Assembly: GCA_018894105.1 (NCBI GenBank)
Contig: CM032127.1
Location: 35,794,760 to 35,858,759, forward strand
Source: Jacaranda mimosifolia
Taxonomy: Eukaryota; Streptophyta; Magnoliopsida; Lamiales; Bignoniaceae
Length of the DNA: 64,000 nucleotides
Direction of reading: 5' to 3'
The notes under the pieces are model-generated. The model was not told the origin of the DNA, made no database searches, and saw only the letters and a list, made by a program, of their open reading frames with translations. A program made the position numbers and the translations under genes. Positions 60,426-64,000 of this stretch are shown here, one piece after another (position 1 is the first letter of the stretch; each line of letters begins with the position of its first letter).

Positions 60426-60928
60426 TGTTGGAATAGTGCTTGGCAAGCTAATAGAATTGGCCTTGTAAAAACTATTTCCTTGTAAAATAATCTTGATTCT
60501 ATGATATTCTTTATATGACCATCTTTATCTTATAATCTTTATTACTTCACTCGTATTTGGATGAAGCCCTTAGATCATTGATGACTACGGGACTTGGTTC
60601 GGTGACCATGGAATAAGTCATACACAGTCGTGATCTTAAATATTCCAAGTTATAGGATCTTATGAGATAAGGCATCTAAGATCCAGATAGACTTGCACTA
60701 CCGATGCATAAATCCAAGAGTTGGATATTGCTCCATTCCATGAGCAACCATATGAGATATACATGCATACTAGTGGGTGTTTATTAGAGAATAAGGCACT
60801 GAAGACCCACCGAAGAATCTACTAGATAGCCGGAGTGGCAAGTCAGTAGTGGCGAGTTCTCTAGCTTGCACTAGTGCATATTATATTAGTCCTCTGACAT
60901 AAGGATCCATGGTAACTTTATGTCTAGT
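60426..60928 (+). mobile_element. Copia-6 LTR, left part
   Basis: Begins TGTTGGAATAGTGCTTGGCA after CATAG. It is interrupted at 60,929 by the solo LTR, with target TAGTC, and continues at 63,152. Confidence 0.9.
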
Positions 60929-63146
60929 CTATTGGAATAGTGCCCAGCAAGCCAATTAGATTGGCCTTGTAAACTATTTCTATGTAAAATAATCTTGATT
61001 GAATGATATTTATCATATGGCCATCTTTATCATATGCTCTTCATTTACTTCACTGGCATTTGGATGAAGCTTTTAGATCACACAAGACTATGGGACTTGG
61101 TTTGGTGACTATGGAATAAGTCTCACACGATCGTGATCTTAAACCTTCCAAATCATAGGATCTTAAGAGAACAAGGACATCTAAGATCCGGATAGACTTG
61201 CACTAACGATGCATAATCCAAGAGTTGGATATTGTTCCGTTCCATGAGCAACTATATGAGATACGGGTGCATGTTAATAGGTGCTTGTTAGGGAACAAGG
61301 CACTGAAGACCCGCCTGGAGAATCCACTAGATAGCCCAAGTGGCAAGTTGGTAGTGACAAGTTCTTCCGTTTACGCTAGTGCATATCATTAGTCCTTTGA
61401 CCTGAGGATCCATGGTAACCCTATGTCTGGTCCTCATGCTTTGACTCTTCCTTGATCACTTAGCGGGTCTTCCGGGTTGAGATTGGGTATGAGCTACTTG
61501 GCATGGAGGTTTGAGAGATCCAAGATGGAATCTGACTCCTCATCTTTGTGAAATGTGAGTGTATCTCCTATGTGTTCTATAATGATCGGTTCCAAGAAAT
61601 GCTTGCGCAAGGTGATGTGACAATTTGGAAAAGCATTTCCAAAGATGCGGTCGCAAAGGTAATTGAACATTAAGAATAGAAACATAGTATCGAGGCTATT
61701 AGGGAGCCGACTAATATCTTGCCCTAGGTCTCTTTCGGGAGATAGAAGACGGAATGACCGTATTTGCATGGTACGCGTAATGCTAGAATGGTTCTTCAAG
61801 AGCATTCATTTCGGCCAATTAGTTGGGCTCCATGGGCTTGAGGTCGGACATCGACCATGGAGATTGGGTACTCTTCAATTAATAAGATTAATTGAATCGA
61901 GTCGCTTAGTTTAAAGGAATTTAAACTAATGTGAATATTTGATATTCCAAGTCACAAGGAGTTGTGAGCCCATGTCCAATGAATGGTAGAACCTAATGGT
62001 CACACACAAAAGCTAATGACATGGTCTATTGAAAGAAGTAGAGTTTTCTAAGAGTTAGAAAATTCATAATTGTTTAGGAGGAGGCAAAATTGTAGTCATT
62101 TTGACTTGATCAATTTAAATGTTAAATTGGTCAAATTAATTTAAGATTTAAATTAAGATCAATTAATTAAGGGTTAATTAATTGATGTCACATGACTATC
62201 AATTGGTCAAAATTAATTTAAGGGTTAAATTGACTTTGACTAGCTTAAATAGTTAAGCATTTTTGACTTAAGAGTTAAGTCAAATTATTATTGGTCAAAT
62301 TAAAATGTTTAATTTAATTGAGTTGGAGGATTATTTTTGGGAGAATAATTAAGTGAATGGTTCATTTAATGTGAATTGTGATTTAATTGCAAGACATTTC
62401 ATAAGATGAAGTTTGTGCTTCAATTAATATTCTTATTCACTAATTACTAGTTAGTGGCCACCTTGGCAAGGACACTTGGCATCATTTCCTTGGGGATGTT
62501 CATGGACCACTCCTATATATAGATATAGGAGTGTGGCCGGCCAAGTGTGAAAGAGAGCAAGCATGTGCATAACTAGTGTGATTTCTCCCCACATATTGTG
62601 TAGTGGGAATCCAATTTGTTAGCATCCCATTATTCTCTCCAACTTCCTCCTCCTCCTCCTTCTTCCCAGCCTTTCTACCCTTATTCTCTACAGAAATTCC
62701 ATCCATTCTATATAGAATATGCCATAGATTTGGTGTGTGGACTTTTACATTACAGGCAATCTAATTTGGTTGCTCTTGCTCTTAACTGGAGCAGTTTTCT
62801 GGCAGCCGGGTTTTGCTAGTTTTGGGAGAACCTATGGTGTTTTGATTGGGCTGAATTATGGACTGAAGAATCTCCAAAGGGTTGAGGAGTTTCTGTAAAA
62901 ATTTCAGCAAAAACAGAGGAGTCAATCCAAGGGAAAATCGGTGGTGATCCTGTTGCGCCGGTAAAGAGACATTTTGACGGTTTTCAAGAGTTTTCTCTTG
63001 CTCTTCGATTTTCTGTCATCACCCAGGTATTTGTTCCCTTTCTAAATCTGAATTCCATGCATGTCTTGATCCTGGGGTTGTTGTGTGGGCTAGTTTATTC
63101 AGTTTTATGTTAAAATATTTGGATCCTAGTGCCATACATACCTTTA
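60929..63146 (+). mobile_element. Solo LTR of the same copia family inserted in the Copia-6 LTR
   Basis: 2,218 bp, from TATTGGAATAGTGCCCAGCA to ...ggatcctagtgccatacata and then 'ccttta'. Flanked by TAGTC (60,924-60,928) and TAGTA (63,147-63,151). The outer LTR reads on as 'gtctagtc-ctcatgctttgactc'. Both termini carry a transition (TG to TA, CA to TA). The inverted-repeat array is at about 62,105-62,330 and the TATA motif at 62,514-62,528. No internal region remains, as expected after recombination between two LTRs. Confidence 0.92.
62514..62528 (+). promoter_or_regulatory. LTR TATA-box region (solo LTR)
   Basis: TATATATAGATATAG in the same context as in the other LTRs (ACTCCTATATATAGATATAG). 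The likely transcription start would be about 30 bp downstream. Confidence 0.6.
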
Positions 63147-63151
63147 TAGTA

Positions 63152-64000
63152 TTCATGCTTTGACTCTTCTTTTACCACTTAACGAGTCTTTCAGGTTGAG
63201 GTTGGGTATGAGCTACTTCGCATGAAGGTTTGTGAGATCCAAGATGGAATTTGTTCCTCGCTTTTATGAAGGGCAAGTACATCTCCTATGTGTTCTACAA
63301 TGATCAATTTCAAGAAATCCTTGCGCAAGGTGATATGACAATTTAGAAAGGAGTTTTCCAAAGGTGAGGTTGTACAAAGGAATCAAACATTGAGAATAGA
63401 GATATAGTATCAAGGCTATTAGGGAGCTGACAAATATCTTGCCCTAGGCTTCCTTCGGAAGATAGCAGACGAAAGGATCGTATTTGCATGGTACGCATAG
63501 AGCTACAATAGTTCTCCAAAAGCGTTCATTTTGGCTAATTAGTTGGGCTCCATGAGCTTGAGGATGGACATCAGCCATGGAGATTGGGTACTCTTCAATT
63601 AATGAGATTAATTAAATTGAGTCAATCAGTTTAAAAGTTGTTTTAAACTAAAATGAATATATGACATTGAAAAGTAATAAGGAGTTGTGATCCCATATCT
63701 AATGAATGGTAGAATCGATTGGGTCACATATAAAATCTAATTAACCTCCTATTTATTGGAGCAATTTTCTAAGAGTTAGAGAATCACTCCACGGTGACCG
63801 ACTTTTGAGGTGCCAATTTGAAGGTCAAATTTTGGCTTAATTAATTTAAGTGTTAAATTAATCCACTAATTTAAGGAGTTAAATTAGACCAATAATTAAG
63901 AAGTTAATTATTTGGTGCCAAGTGACCATCAATTGGTCAAGTTAATTTATGGAGTTAAATTAACAAAATTAAGCTTATGAGTTAAGCTTGTTTAACTTAA
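63152..64000 (+). mobile_element. Copia-6 LTR, right part (runs off the window)
   Basis: Resumes at 'ttcatgctttgactcttc' and runs through the inverted-repeat array (63,838-64,000) to the window edge, before the TATA region. The remainder of Copia-6 lies outside. Confidence 0.9.

Noticed and set aside
63838..64000. LTR hairpins as bacterial-style terminators or attachment sites
   Set aside because: The context is a plant retrotransposon LTR. There are no U-tracts, and the hairpins come as an array upstream of a TATA box.

Overview
The window looks like nuclear DNA of a flowering plant. It is AT-rich and made of Ty1/copia and chromodomain Ty3/gypsy retrotransposons, CACTA DNA transposons and a Mutator-like element. 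I found no host gene. Every recognisable coding stretch belongs to a transposable element and is broken by stops, frameshifts, deletions or later insertions. This resembles old pericentromeric or other heterochromatin. The species cannot be named from the sequence.

First nest (1-42,348). A + strand copia element (Copia-1: leader from 837, gag from 1,224) is split inside gag by a large CACTA element (CACTA-1, 1,937-41,370) and resumes at 41,371. CACTA-1 carries a Ptta/En-Spm-like gene on the - strand near its left end and a TNP2-type transposase pseudogene on the + strand near its right end. Inside it lies a - strand copia (Copia-2, 14,338-33,504, TSD AAACC). The Copia-2 5' LTR is split by a + strand copia (Copia-3, 19,645-32,786, TSD TTTGT). 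The Copia-3 3' LTR is split by a second CACTA (CACTA-2, 24,816-31,900, TSD AGC/AGT), which contains a Mutator-like element (29,185-30,966, TSD about 10 bp). That makes six levels of nesting, readable from target duplications and from host sequence that rejoins.

Second nest (42,349-64,000+). A + strand LTR (Copia-X) starts in the Copia-1 integrase at 42,349. It abuts exons of a second Ptta/En-Spm transposase gene (CACTA-3). One exon of that gene is split by a complete but degenerate chromovirus (45,214-51,185, - strand, TSD CCATG). Further right, Copia-4 (from 51,792, -) is entered in its leader by Copia-5 (from 56,373, -). Copia-5 is entered by Copia-6 (from 60,426, +), whose LTR contains a solo LTR (60,929-63,146, TSD TAGTC/TAGTA).

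All the copia pieces belong to one family with LTRs of about 2.2 kb, a tRNA-Met-type primer site and, in Copia-2, a leader of about 1.95 kb. The most interesting unexplained structure is an array of short, nearly perfect inverted repeats in each LTR upstream of the TATA box. They share a core like TTAAGGAGTTAA, and their arms change between copies while still pairing. Element boundaries rest on visible termini and duplications. Domain calls were made by eye without database searches.
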